A stretch of DNA of 36,166 nucleotides from positions 1 through 36,166 of the forward strand of contig DAHXLK010000048.1 of the NCBI GenBank assembly GCA_027366035.1. Reading direction: 5' to 3'. Positions 16,452 through 24,122 of this stretch are shown one piece after another (the first letter of the stretch is position 1; every line of letters starts with the position of its first letter). Source of the stretch: Chlamydiota bacterium. Its GTDB lineage: Bacteria; Chlamydiota; Chlamydiia; Chlamydiales; SM23-39. The translations under genes and the position numbers were made by a program. Below the pieces are notes generated by a model. It ran no database searches and was not told the origin of the DNA. It worked only from the letters and a program-made list of their open reading frames with translations.

Positions 16452-16938
16452 GCTTCCATCCTTTATTTACGAAAAATATGGCCAATACTCCTAAAAAGAT
16501 ACACATGTCAGCTACGTTGAATACCGGAAAGGTGTAACCCCAGAAATTAAAGTGAAATAAGTCGACGACATAACCATATAAAAGAAAGTCGACGATATTG
16601 CCTGTAGCTCCTGCAAGGATCAAAAGTAAAGGGAAAACTCTTGCAGATATCTTATTAAAAAAAAGGAGGTAGACAAGAAGGGTCAATGCAATGGCACATC
16701 TTAAGAAAAATAGGTAGCCGGAAAAATGGGAAAAAAGCCCCCAGGCAGCTCCTGTGTTTTCTACACGATTCAAAGAAAAACTGATGCCATAAAAATCACG
16801 AAACACCCCTATTCCGCCGTAGGGATAGAGGGTATGAAACCACGACATCTTTGGAATGCATCGGATAGCAGCTTTAGAAATTAAGAAATCGGCAAAGACA
16901 AGGAGAAAAAGATAAAAAAACAGCTTTGATTTTTTCAC
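16438..16938 (-). CDS. lspA: Lipoprotein signal peptidase (signal peptidase II)
   Basis: Cleaves the signal peptide of diacylated prolipoproteins in the inner membrane. The 166 residues contain four hydrophobic segments. Family motifs are NRVENTGAAWGLFS (about residues 57-70), GNIVDFLLYGYVVDLFHF with catalytic Asp126, and FPVFNVADMCIFLG with catalytic Asp144. It starts 18 bases after nrdR. A substrate encoded in this window is the metal-binding lipoprotein at 21113. Confidence 0.96.
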   Translation of the reverse strand: MKKSKLFFYLFLLVFADFLISKAAIRCIPKMSWFHTLYPYGGIGVFRDFYGISFSLNRVENTGAAWGLFSHFSGYLFFLRCAIALTLLVYLLFFNKISARVFPLLLILAGATGNIVDFLLYGYVVDLFHFNFWGYTFPVFNVADMCIFLGVLAIFFVNKGWKLGKS

Positions 16939-16956
16939 ACCCCGTCTCTATCGAAT

Positions 16957-17430
16957 TCACTTTTCTTGAATGACATCTTTGGTATCCTCATTTAATTTAT
17001 TTATCGCTTCCACAAGTTCATTAATCTCTTTAAATCGTCTATAGACACAAGCAAATCTTATGTAAGCTATCACATCCATTTTCTGCAAGTGCTCCATAGC
17101 CATATCGCCAATTTCTTTGGTGGGTATCTCTCTCACCTGCTTTTCGAGCAACTCCCTAGTAATCTGATCGGCTAAGAGCCTTACCTGATCGTGGCTGACT
17201 TTCGTATGTCTGCAAGCGGCATCTAGTCCGTTGATCAATTTCTGCTGATCAAAATCTTGATAGGTCCCATCTCGTTTCTGCACCTGAATCGTAAGATCTA
17301 CCGTTTCAAAAGTAGTAAACCGTTTTAGACATTGCAAGCACTCCCTCCGTCGTCTGGTCGCATGGATTTCAGCGACACTCCTGGAATCGGTAACCTTTGA
17401 TTCCTCATAATGGCAAAAGGGACACCTCAC
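16957..17430 (-). CDS. nrdR: Transcriptional repressor NrdR
   Basis: A zinc-ribbon plus ATP-cone regulator that represses ribonucleotide reductase genes in response to dATP/ATP. The zinc ribbon is MRCPFCHYEESKVTDSR with Cys3 and Cys6, closed by RRRECLQCLKRF (Cys31 and Cys34). The ATP cone follows from about residue 49 (VQKRDGTYQDFDQQKL) to about residue 136. 157 residues is standard. The start is a GTG at 17430 preceded at seven bases by GGAG. No nrd gene is in the window, so its targets lie elsewhere. It is the first gene of the minus-strand series down to 13132. Confidence 0.96.
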   Translation of the reverse strand: MRCPFCHYEESKVTDSRSVAEIHATRRRRECLQCLKRFTTFETVDLTIQVQKRDGTYQDFDQQKLINGLDAACRHTKVSHDQVRLLADQITRELLEKQVREIPTKEIGDMAMEHLQKMDVIAYIRFACVYRRFKEINELVEAINKLNEDTKDVIQEK

Positions 17431-17505
17431 TTTTTGTCTCCATTGAAAATTACAAGTTTTTTAATCTTTTAAAGATTTTTTGAAAAGATAAAAAAAGGTC
17501 TAGTT

Positions 17506-17535
17506 ATTATAGAGAAATTGACCCAATGCAAGCAA
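17506..17535 (-). promoter_or_regulatory. Candidate promoter of the nrdR series
   Basis: On the minus strand TTGCTT (17535-17530) is followed after 18 bases by a perfect TATAAT (17511-17506). The start of transcription would be near 17499, leaving a leader of about 70 bases that contains the small palindrome AATCTTTTAAAGATT. It is correctly placed for nrdR. Confidence 0.5.
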
Positions 17536-17581
17536 GATGAGATCGCTCGCATACCCCGCTTTGAAACCTAAATTTTATGAT

Positions 17582-17738
17582 GGGACTGTTTCGATCTTCT
17601 TTTTTCTCAAAAAATGTGAGACCTGAAAAATTAGTTCGATTTTTTTCGTAAGCGACATATCTTATTAAAGCACAGGCGTTTAAGAAGTTGTTCTGAAGCA
17701 GCAAAGATAAAATTTTAATCCAAATGGGAAGTCGAAAC
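17582..17738. repeat. Palindromic repeat M, copy D (degenerate)
   Basis: The left end GGGACTGTTTCGATCTTC is intact. The inside has drifted, but TTCGATTTTTTTCGTAAG, CGACATATCTTATTAAAG and CCAAATGGGAAGTCGAAACC can still be matched to the other copies. The right end reads CGAAACCCT rather than CGAAACAGTCCC. Confidence 0.75.
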
Positions 17739-17793
17739 CCTATCTTAAAATTTATTATCAAAAATTAAAACCGCTCGCATATCCCGTTTTAAA

Positions 17794-17959
17794 GGGACTG
17801 TTGAAATCTCCCATTTGGTTAAAATTTTACCCTTGCTTCCTCGGATTTGATCTTTTTAAAAGTGCCTATACCTTAGCAGGATATGTAACTTTCAAAAAAA
17901 TCAAACTAACTTTGCAAGGCTCAAATTTTAACGGCAAAGCTAAAGATTTCAACAGTCCC
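17794..17959. repeat. Palindromic repeat M, copy E
   Basis: A well-kept copy: ends GGGACTGTTGAAATCTCCCA and AGATTTCAACAGTCCC. TTAAA lies directly on both sides (17789-17793 and 17960-17964), compatible with a 5-base target duplication. The core carries CCTATACCTTAGCAGGATATG. Its orientation is opposite to copies B, C, D, H and I. Confidence 0.93.
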
Positions 17960-18017
17960 TTAAAAACAAAATTTGCAGGTTGCAAAAACAATTTGAATTT
18001 TTAATAAATGATATATT

Positions 18018-18077
18018 GGGACTGTTCTTTAGCTTTGCTCAAAAAATTTTGGCAAAGATAAAGATCGAAACAGTCCC
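18018..18077. repeat. Palindromic repeat M, copy F (60-base minimal form)
   Basis: Only the two ends remain: GGGACTGTTCTTTAGCTTTG and AGATCGAAACAGTCCC joined by about 25 bases. It can be seen as an internal-deletion derivative of the family or as a solo hairpin end. Confidence 0.8.
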
Positions 18078-18420
18078 AATTGAAGCATAAGCATTTTTTG
18101 AAAAACCGAATCTAGCAAAGCAAAAAAAATTTGACTCAAATGGGGTTTTGCAAAAAATCAATCTTACAAATTGTCTAATATATTTTTATCAAAAAAAATA
18201 TAAAAATTAACGAAATGCTATATAAAAAAAATTATTAAATTGAAACAGCTATATTCATGATGAACAATCTTAAAAAGATTTTTCTAACAAAAAAATATTT
18301 TTTAATAAATGTTTTATTACAAAAAAAACAATCTTTGTTATAAAGAATAAAATTTCTAATGAAAAAAAATTAAGAATTTTTGTAAAATAACAACGAACGA
18401 ATTTTTTATAGCAACAAAAT
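18078..18420. other. Very AT-rich non-coding stretch before the 506-residue gene
   Basis: About 340 bases made mostly of A and T runs, clearly more AT-rich than the rest of the window. I see no gene, no RNA and no clean repeat. Several TATAAA/TATAAT-like strings occur, for example GTTATAAAGAATAAAAT near 18337-18353, but so many chance matches exist here that no promoter can be chosen. The stretch presumably holds the promoter of the gene at 18421. Confidence 0.6.
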
Positions 18421-19941
18421 ATGACTACATCAATTTTTAATATATTTGGAAGTTTTTACAATCTAGGAGCAAGCACAGCAAGATTTGCTCAAAACGTATC
18501 AGAAGCTGCACAAAGGGGGTTCGCAAGTGTTGCCGGTAGCGTATCAGACGCTGCGCAAAGTGCGTTGAATCAAATTATCCCGAATATCCCTTTTTCTTCT
18601 TGCACTCGTGTGTTTTCCCTTTTACCTCAATCTATTCAAAATAGAGTGTATCAGCGTACAATTATCTCATTAGAAGAGTTTTGGAGTGATGTTTTTGATT
18701 TGCAAGACGGGGATGGTAAAAAAGAATTTTTACAAATCAGCTTAATTAATTTCTTTACTATATTTTCGCAAAAACAAGATTTTGACGAAGCTTTTGCCGC
18801 AGCTTGGAATCCCTTAGGCCAATTATTAACCAAACTTCTATCGGAAAAAACCAAGATAGCAGAAGAGGAGTGTCAGAATTTTTGGGAGCAAGAGGTCAAT
18901 CAAAACGAAATAAAAAAATATATCCGCCTAACTTATGATCACGGAATTAATAGAGGTGTAGAGGCTGTATTGAAAGAGGTTCCCTTTCTTCTTGGAAATA
19001 TTATAACCTTCTTTTTGCAACATCAAACGATAAAGAGAGAAAATAGAGAGATACAAAATGAAATTGGGGAAGTTACAGGAAAAGTTATTCAAGAACAAAA
19101 AGAAGTCGTTACCGCAATTGCAAGAACTATCTTAAAGTTGCCGAAAACACAAAGAGAAGAGCCCGATGAAGCAGCCCCCGCCTTTCCCGGCGATGATGGA
19201 GTGCACCTCTTACCGGATCCCCCTGCTGCTGTTGAAGAACCCTCTACCGTTTTCAGCCATTCAGAGACTATCCTAAGAGAGCTGCTCCCGGCTACCTTGC
19301 AATTGATATATGGCATTTTACAAGGAAATCCGGAAACAACAGCTCCTTTAGTAACGACCCAAAGCTATAAAGATCTCTTGCAAATAGTAATGAAAGAGCT
19401 TGATATCTATCTCAAACAAATTCCAAGCCCTCTTCAAGGTCAGGTAAAAGGGTTAATTGCCTACCTTACCGATGAAACGCGCTTTTCTAATATTTTAGTC
19501 TCTTGTTTAGAAAACTTCCTATCAGGAGGTGCCGCTACGGAAGCTATTGAGAATATGGGTGACAATATGCAGACTATTTTAAGTGTTGTGAATCAAAAAC
19601 CTATCTCGAAAGCATTTGCACAGAAAGTAGTAGACTGGCTCGTATGGCTCTTTGGATTTTTGATCAGGCCCTGTATTGCTTACTTCATCAATAAAGAGGT
19701 CGCTAAACAAAAAGACCTCGTAAAAAAAATGGTAGCAGTAGCCCTCTCTGCAGCTACTCAAAAAAGGCAACCACCTACCAACGAGTTAAAAAGACGCTTG
19801 AGAAAGTGTTTGCTACAATTGGCACAAAACCAATTAGGATTGAATGCTCCTCCTCAACTGGCTGCCTCATTACAACAATTAGATCTTACAATGTTTTATA
19901 CCCCTTTTTTACAGCTAGCGCCTCAGATCTTGTGTAATTAA
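18421..19941 (+). CDS. Unrecognised 506-residue protein, candidate secreted or membrane-associated protein
   Basis: I do not recognise this family. The N terminus is rich in Ser, Ala, Asn and Phe (residues 1-50, including SVSDAAQSALNQ) and lacks a Sec signal; such a start would suit type III secretion, though that is inference. Residues 80-235 look helical, ending in a charged, possibly coiled stretch (IKRENREIQNEIGEVTGK). Residues 241-280 are a Pro/Glu/Asp-rich linker. A second helical part follows, with a hydrophobic segment at about 403-423 (VVDWLVWLFGFLIRPCIAYF) that may enter a membrane. There is no Shine-Dalgarno sequence. The next gene begins 41 bases after the stop, so a two-gene unit is likely. 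The leader is far more AT-rich than neighbouring DNA. Confidence 0.8.
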   Translation: MTTSIFNIFGSFYNLGASTARFAQNVSEAAQRGFASVAGSVSDAAQSALNQIIPNIPFSSCTRVFSLLPQSIQNRVYQRTIISLEEFWSDVFDLQDGDGKKEFLQISLINFFTIFSQKQDFDEAFAAAWNPLGQLLTKLLSEKTKIAEEECQNFWEQEVNQNEIKKYIRLTYDHGINRGVEAVLKEVPFLLGNIITFFLQHQTIKRENREIQNEIGEVTGKVIQEQKEVVTAIARTILKLPKTQREEPDEAAPAFPGDDGVHLLPDPPAAVEEPSTVFSHSETILRELLPATLQLIYGILQGNPETTAPLVTTQSYKDLLQIVMKELDIYLKQIPSPLQGQVKGLIAYLTDETRFSNILVSCLENFLSGGAATEAIENMGDNMQTILSVVNQKPISKAFAQKVVDWLVWLFGFLIRPCIAYFINKEVAKQKDLVKKMVAVALSAATQKRQPPTNELKRRLRKCLLQLAQNQLGLNAPPQLAASLQQLDLTMFYTPFLQLAPQILCN

Positions 19942-19982
19942 GCTTTTTCAAAATACTTGAACAAGTACAATGCTTACCAAAA

Positions 19983-20777
19983 ATGGTACAAAACACCTCT
20001 TTTTGGAAGTATTATCTATTCGCAGGCCTATTTCCGACACCTGTAATTAACGCCTGTCATATGGTCTCAGTCACCTGCTGCCGTTATAATCTACCTATGC
20101 TTGCCGCAATAAAAACCATTTATAATGGAAATACTCTAAGTCATCAGCGTACACTGCGTAATTTTACGATAGGTTTAGCTACAGATTATGCTAAAGAAGC
20201 CGGCCGTTATGTAGGTAAAATACCCATCCTCTATTACCTGCAGCCTTATTTGGAAAGGCGGATAGAAGGACAACACGCGCCCAGGCTTTTAGTAAGCTTC
20301 TCGCTAGCCTGTTGGGAGGTGGCTATGCTCCCCTTGGAAAGGATCCGAACGCTCAAGCAATCAGGACAAAAGGTCGCCTCACATACTATCCGTTATTTTT
20401 ATGCTGGCGCAGCTGCCGACTCCCTTAGAAAACCGCTAACATGGGTCGCCTTTACGGAAAGCGAAGCTTTATGCAATAAAATTTTGCATCATTGTTCTAG
20501 TATCGATCCCAATACTCCTTTAGGCATAGCCCTTAAAACGTATCCTCAAGCACTTTTAATAACACTCTTTTTGTATCCCCTTCAAAGGGTGGAAACTGCT
20601 TTTCAATATTCTACTTTAGGTAAAAACTCTTATGCCACTATAATTCGAGAAATCGTCCGAACCCAAGGTCTCAAAGGTCTATGGAGGGGGGCGATAGCTC
20701 GCAGCATAGGAACTTCTTTAGCTACATTTATCCATAATACCATATTATCCGCAGGAAGAAATAACCTGCAAAACTAA
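19983..20777 (+). CDS. Mitochondrial carrier (SLC25)-like membrane protein
   Basis: A 264-residue protein that resembles the eukaryotic mitochondrial carrier family, built of three repeats of about 100 residues. The third repeat is clearest: PLQRVETAFQ at 199-208, then SYATIIREIVRTQGLKGLWR and GAIARSIG, matching the family pattern P-x-[DE]-x-x-[RK]..., then ...EG..GLYRG....R. The second has PLERIRTLKQ at 117-126, close to the signature P-x-[DE]-x-[LIVAT]-[RK]. The first repeat is degenerate, with no PxD motif; LAAIKTIYNGN through IPILYYLQPYLERR may be its tail. In the third, Gln replaces the acidic residue. The best-known bacterial member is the Legionella effector LncP. Substrate and location are unknown; host mitochondria or the inclusion membrane are options. 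Confidence 0.7.
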   Translation: MVQNTSFWKYYLFAGLFPTPVINACHMVSVTCCRYNLPMLAAIKTIYNGNTLSHQRTLRNFTIGLATDYAKEAGRYVGKIPILYYLQPYLERRIEGQHAPRLLVSFSLACWEVAMLPLERIRTLKQSGQKVASHTIRYFYAGAAADSLRKPLTWVAFTESEALCNKILHHCSSIDPNTPLGIALKTYPQALLITLFLYPLQRVETAFQYSTLGKNSYATIIREIVRTQGLKGLWRGAIARSIGTSLATFIHNTILSAGRNNLQN

Positions 20778-20783
20778 AACTTT

Positions 20784-20872
20784 CGGAGGAGATGAGATTC
20801 GAACTCATGATACGTTTTGAGACGTATACACGCTTTCCAAGCGTGCTCCTTAAGCCACTCGGACACTCCTCC
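20784..20872 (-). tRNA. tRNA-Ser (anticodon GGA)
   Basis: On the minus strand the 7-base acceptor stem GGAGGAG pairs with CTCCTCC before the discriminator G. The D arm follows; the anticodon stem CACGC/GCGTG encloses TTGGAAA, giving anticodon GGA. A long variable arm (TACGT-CTCAAA-ACGTA) marks a class II serine tRNA, and the T arm contains GTTCGAATC. CCA is not encoded. Repeat M copy G begins 6 bases upstream of its 5' end. Confidence 0.97.
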
Positions 20873-20878
20873 CTAAAA

Positions 20879-21043
20879 GGGGCAGTTTCGATCTCTCGTT
20901 TGGTTAAAATTTTACCCTTGCTTCCCCGGATTTGATCTTTTTAAAGGTGCCTATACCTTAGCAGAATATGTCACTTTCAAAAAAATCAAACCGGCTTTGC
21001 AAGTTTCAAATTTTAACTACAAAGCGTAGATCGAAACAGCCCC
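20879..21043. repeat. Palindromic repeat M, copy G with flanking direct repeat
   Basis: Ends GGGGCAGTTTCGATC and GATCGAAACAGCCCC form perfect or near-perfect inverted repeats. CCCTAAAAGG occurs on both sides (20871-20880 and 21041-21050); allowing for the G/C ends of the element, this fits a 5-base TAAAA target duplication. It separates the tRNA and the metal-uptake operon, which are divergent. Confidence 0.93.
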
Positions 21044-21112
21044 TAAAAGGGGGCATGCAAATCTAAAAAAGATATATTTTAAAGAGATTTTCTTTATAAT
21101 CAAGGACTTAAT

Positions 21113-21985
21113 TTGGAAAATCTCTTGCCATTTCTATTTCTCCTATTATTTCTATTGGCCGGATGTAAGGACAATCAAACGAAAAATAAGCCCATCATTG
21201 TGGCCAGCATCCCCCCTTATCAGTATTTCGCTAAAGAAATTGTCAAAGATTCTTTTGAGGTTATCACCCTTATCCCTCCGGGAGTCAATGCCCATACCTA
21301 TGAACCGTTGCCACAGGCTATGAAAGGACTTCAAGAAGTCGCTGTTTGGTTTCAAAGTGGCGATCTCTTTGAGAAAAAAATTGCCACAGTATTAGAGCAA
21401 AATAACCCTGGAATTTCCCTGCTCGATATGCGAAAAACAGTTCCTCTAATTCCCTTTAACGAAGATACCCAATTTTTACATTGTGAAAAAAACCACTGCC
21501 CCCTTGATGAATTGGACCCCCATGTCTGGCTCAGCCCCAAACTTGCCATACAAGAAGTAAAGGCTATGGAAGTGCTTTTAGAAAAAAAGTTTCCCGAACA
21601 TCGAGAGACATTTAAAAAAAATACCGCGGTTCTAATTCAAAAATTAAAGAGATTACAAGAAAAAATCCAAGAAATTTTACCACCGAACGAACAGAGGATA
21701 GTCTTAGCCAGCCATCCTGCCTTTGGCTATTTTTGTAACGAATTTAACTGTTTACAGCTTGCGATAGAATTTGAAGGAAAAGATCCGTTACCTAAAGAAT
21801 GGAACCGCCTCTATAAAAAAATTGAGGGGGAAAAAATTGCGGTTGCCCTCCTCCTTCCCCAATTCAATAATAAAGGGGCAGAGCTTATAGCTAAACGATT
21901 TCGTATCCCCGCCGTGATGATCGACCCTCTTTCTCCAAAATATGAAGAGATGCTTCTTCAACTAGCAAAGGCGATTGCCTCATGA
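21113..21985 (+). CDS. Metal-binding lipoprotein of an ABC transporter (ZnuA/TroA type)
   Basis: The periplasmic receptor that captures Zn2+ or Mn2+ and delivers it to the permease. A short signal peptide ends in the lipobox LLAGC (Cys18). Likely metal ligands are His61 (NAHTYEP), His137 (DPHVWLSP), His201 (ASHPAFGYF) and Asp271 (MIDPLSP), the cluster A-I pattern. A short His/Cys-rich piece, HCEKNHC (residues 123-129), is in the place of the longer His loop of zinc-type proteins. The start is a TTG with AGGA six bases upstream. It is the first of three genes that overlap by four bases each. Zinc versus manganese cannot be settled by sequence. Confidence 0.93.
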   Translation: MENLLPFLFLLLFLLAGCKDNQTKNKPIIVASIPPYQYFAKEIVKDSFEVITLIPPGVNAHTYEPLPQAMKGLQEVAVWFQSGDLFEKKIATVLEQNNPGISLLDMRKTVPLIPFNEDTQFLHCEKNHCPLDELDPHVWLSPKLAIQEVKAMEVLLEKKFPEHRETFKKNTAVLIQKLKRLQEKIQEILPPNEQRIVLASHPAFGYFCNEFNCLQLAIEFEGKDPLPKEWNRLYKKIEGEKIAVALLLPQFNNKGAELIAKRFRIPAVMIDPLSPKYEEMLLQLAKAIAS

Positions 21986-22698
21986 ACGCTATTTTGATCG
22001 AAGAAGTAGATTTTGCCTACGACAAACTCCCCATTTTACAAAAGGTAAATTTTCAAATACAAGAAGGGGAATTTATAGGAATCATCGGCCCTAATGGTGG
22101 AGGTAAAACTACTTTACTCAAACTTCTTATGGGATTTTTAACCCCCCTAAAGGGGAATATTACCCTCTTAGGCTTGGATCCAAAAAAAGCAAGAAAAAAG
22201 ATCGGCTATGTTCCCCAAACCAACCGACTAGACAAGAGCTTTCCCATCACCGTGATGGATATCGTCCTTACCGGCCTCGTCTTTGCAAGCTGGTTCGGCA
22301 GTTATCCCCTTTCGGTAAAAAAAGAAGCCCTTATCCTCATGGAAAAACTCTCCCTTATCCCTTACAAAGATGAGCCTTTCGGCTCCCTCTCAGGCGGCCT
22401 TGTGCAAAGGACCCTTATCGCAAGAGCCCTTCTCTGTAATCCTCCACTACTATTCCTCGACGAGCCGATTGCCAGCATCGATCCACAAACGAAAGAAAAA
22501 ATCTTTGGACTTATCGAAGAAATACGAGGGAAAAAGACTATTCTAATGGTTACCCACGACCTCAGTACCGCCATAGAAAAAGTAGATAGGCTCCTCTGCG
22601 TAGAAAGGGAGGTCTCCCCGATAGGGACAAAAGAAGTCTGCGAACATTATGCCCTTGGCCTCTATCATCCCCCATTATTATCAAGAGAAAATCCATGA
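21982..22698 (+). CDS. Metal ABC transporter ATPase (ZnuC/MntB type)
   Basis: Drives the metal importer by ATP hydrolysis on the cytoplasmic side. Walker A is GPNGGGKTTLLKLL (about residues 36-49), the signature is LSGGLVQRTLIARAL, Walker B is PLLFLDEPIASID and the switch His is in LMVTHDLS. 238 residues is normal. Its ATG overlaps the stop of the receptor gene (ATGA), and its own end overlaps the permease start in the same way, so the three proteins are made together. Confidence 0.95.
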   Translation: MNAILIEEVDFAYDKLPILQKVNFQIQEGEFIGIIGPNGGGKTTLLKLLMGFLTPLKGNITLLGLDPKKARKKIGYVPQTNRLDKSFPITVMDIVLTGLVFASWFGSYPLSVKKEALILMEKLSLIPYKDEPFGSLSGGLVQRTLIARALLCNPPLLFLDEPIASIDPQTKEKIFGLIEEIRGKKTILMVTHDLSTAIEKVDRLLCVEREVSPIGTKEVCEHYALGLYHPPLLSRENP

Positions 22699-23510
22699 AT
22701 CCCTTTTTCATCAACGCAGTTATCGCCGCCCTACTCGCCTCAATAGCTAGCGGCATCATCGGCTCTTATGTAGTAGTCAAAAGGATCGTCTTCATCAGCG
22801 GAAGCATCGCCCATTCAGTACTGGGTGGAATGGGTCTTTTCCTTTTTTTAAAAAGAAAATTTAATTTGATTTGGTTGGAGCCAATATATGGGGCCTTTTT
22901 AGCCGCCATCTTGTCTGCCGTTTTGATCGGCTGGATCCAGCTGTATTTTCGGCAGAGAAAAGATGCGGTTATCGCTGCCGTCTGGTCTACCGGGATGGCT
23001 ATAGGGGTCATCTTCGTCTCCCTCACTCCGGGATATAACGTCGAGCTAATGAACTTCTTGTTCGGCAATATCCTCTGGATTACCACAAGAGACCTATATC
23101 TTTTAGCTTGTCTCAATATATTGATATTTTTCTTTGTCGCTAAATACTATACCCAATTTTTAATCGTCTGTTTTGACGAAGAACAGGCCCTTTTGCAAGG
23201 GGTAGATGTGGGTAAAATCTATCTCTTCCTCCTCTCTCTTGTAGCCCTTTCCACCGTCCTCCTTATTGAGATCATCGGGATTATCCTGGTTTTAGCCCTC
23301 CTCACCCTCCCCCCTATGGTAGCCTCCCTTTTTACCCGTAGGCTCTCCTCGATGATTTTTGTAAGCATTTTTTTAGCAACCTTTATGAATATAGGTGGCA
23401 TTGCCTTATCCTATCTGGCGAACTGGCCGATGGGAGCGACGATTGCCCTTGTCTGTGCCATGACTTACATGATAATCCTCTTTCTTAAAAAGAAATTGAC
23501 TTTCACTTAG
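22695..23510 (+). CDS. Metal ABC transporter permease (ABC-3 family)
   Basis: The membrane channel of the importer. The 271 residues hold about eight hydrophobic segments. Family features include GIIGSYVVVKRIVFISGSIA with HSVLGGMG near the N terminus and LLIEIIGIILVLALLTLPP, the conserved long helix followed by MVASLFTRRLSSM. It is followed 39 bases later by rplU; in C. trachomatis, from memory, a similar three-gene metal importer also lies next to obg, rpmA and rplU. Confidence 0.95.
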   Translation: MNPFFINAVIAALLASIASGIIGSYVVVKRIVFISGSIAHSVLGGMGLFLFLKRKFNLIWLEPIYGAFLAAILSAVLIGWIQLYFRQRKDAVIAAVWSTGMAIGVIFVSLTPGYNVELMNFLFGNILWITTRDLYLLACLNILIFFFVAKYYTQFLIVCFDEEQALLQGVDVGKIYLFLLSLVALSTVLLIEIIGIILVLALLTLPPMVASLFTRRLSSMIFVSIFLATFMNIGGIALSYLANWPMGATIALVCAMTYMIILFLKKKLTFT

Positions 23511-23549
23511 GAAAACCCTTATTATCTTATCACTCTCTTGGAGAAAATT

Positions 23550-23861
23550 ATGTATGCAATTATTGAAACCGGCGGCAAGCAATACCGGGCTTGTAAAGGA
23601 GATATCCTCGATATCGAACTACTTCAGCCCCAAGAAGGCTCCCAGGTAACCTTCAAAAATGTCCTTGTCTATAACAATGGGACCGAGACAAAAATTGGTC
23701 TTCCCTATGTAAAAGAGTGTATGGTTTTAGGGGAACTGGTCAGTGAGATCAAAGGGCCCAAAGTCATCGCTTACAAATATAAAAAAAGGCGCAACTATCA
23801 CCGTAAAGTGGGACACCGCCAACGATATGCCCGAGTAAAAATTACTGAAATTAAGGAGTAA
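23550..23861 (+). CDS. rplU: 50S ribosomal protein L21
   Basis: A 103-residue ribosomal protein that binds 23S rRNA. It starts MYAIIETGGKQYRACKGD and has the family segments IELLQPQEGSQVTF, KVIAYKYKKRRNYHRKVGHR and QRYARVKI. The frame is also open from a TTG at 23538, but that TTG overlaps the ribosome-binding site GGAG, which lies six bases before the ATG at 23550; the ATG is correct. rpmA follows after three bases. Confidence 0.97.
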   Translation: MYAIIETGGKQYRACKGDILDIELLQPQEGSQVTFKNVLVYNNGTETKIGLPYVKECMVLGELVSEIKGPKVIAYKYKKRRNYHRKVGHRQRYARVKITEIKE

Positions 23862-23864
23862 GCC

Positions 23865-24122
23865 ATGGCCCATAAGAAAGGTCAAGGATCGACAAAAAAC
23901 GGAAGGGATTCCAATGCCCAGCGCCTCGGAGTAAAAGCTAACGAGGGGCAATTTGTCACAAGAGGGAGCATCCTCATCCGTCAAAATGGGACCAAATGGC
24001 ATCCGGCTAAAAATGTCGGCGTCGGCAAAGACTACACCCTATTTGCCCTTATGGATGGAATCGTCCATTTCGACAAAAGAGCCAAAACCTACGTTTCGAT
24101 TACCCCGAAAGATCTTGAATAA
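23865..24122 (+). CDS. rpmA: 50S ribosomal protein L27
   Basis: An 85-residue ribosomal protein near the peptidyl-transferase centre. It begins [20 protein letters not shown] after the initiator Met, the usual N-terminal tail that reaches the active site without a cleavable leader, and continues [19 protein letters not shown]. The stop shares one base with the obg ATG (TAATG). Confidence 0.98.
   Translation: MAHKKGQGSTKNGRDSNAQRLGVKANEGQFVTRGSILIRQNGTKWHPAKNVGVGKDYTLFALMDGIVHFDKRAKTYVSITPKDLE

Noticed and set aside
17467..17482. Palindrome AATCTTTTAAAGATT as a terminator
   Set aside because: It lies in the leader of nrdR between the promoter and the GTG start, has a weak AT-only stem and would stop its own gene; attenuation cannot be supported.
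17507..18004. Short reading frames on both strands between nrdR and the 506-residue gene
   Set aside because: They are composed of repeat M sequence (copies D and E) and have no start signals.
17794..18077. Clustered repeats as a CRISPR array
   Set aside because: The units are 60-170 bases, palindromic over their whole length, unevenly spaced and scattered through the window; no regular spacers and no cas genes.
21095..21100. Perfect TATAAT shortly before the metal-binding lipoprotein gene as its promoter
   Set aside because: Transcription would start after the AGGA ribosome-binding site at 21103-21106, which clearly serves the TTG start. No -35 match lies at the right distance, so I do not call it.
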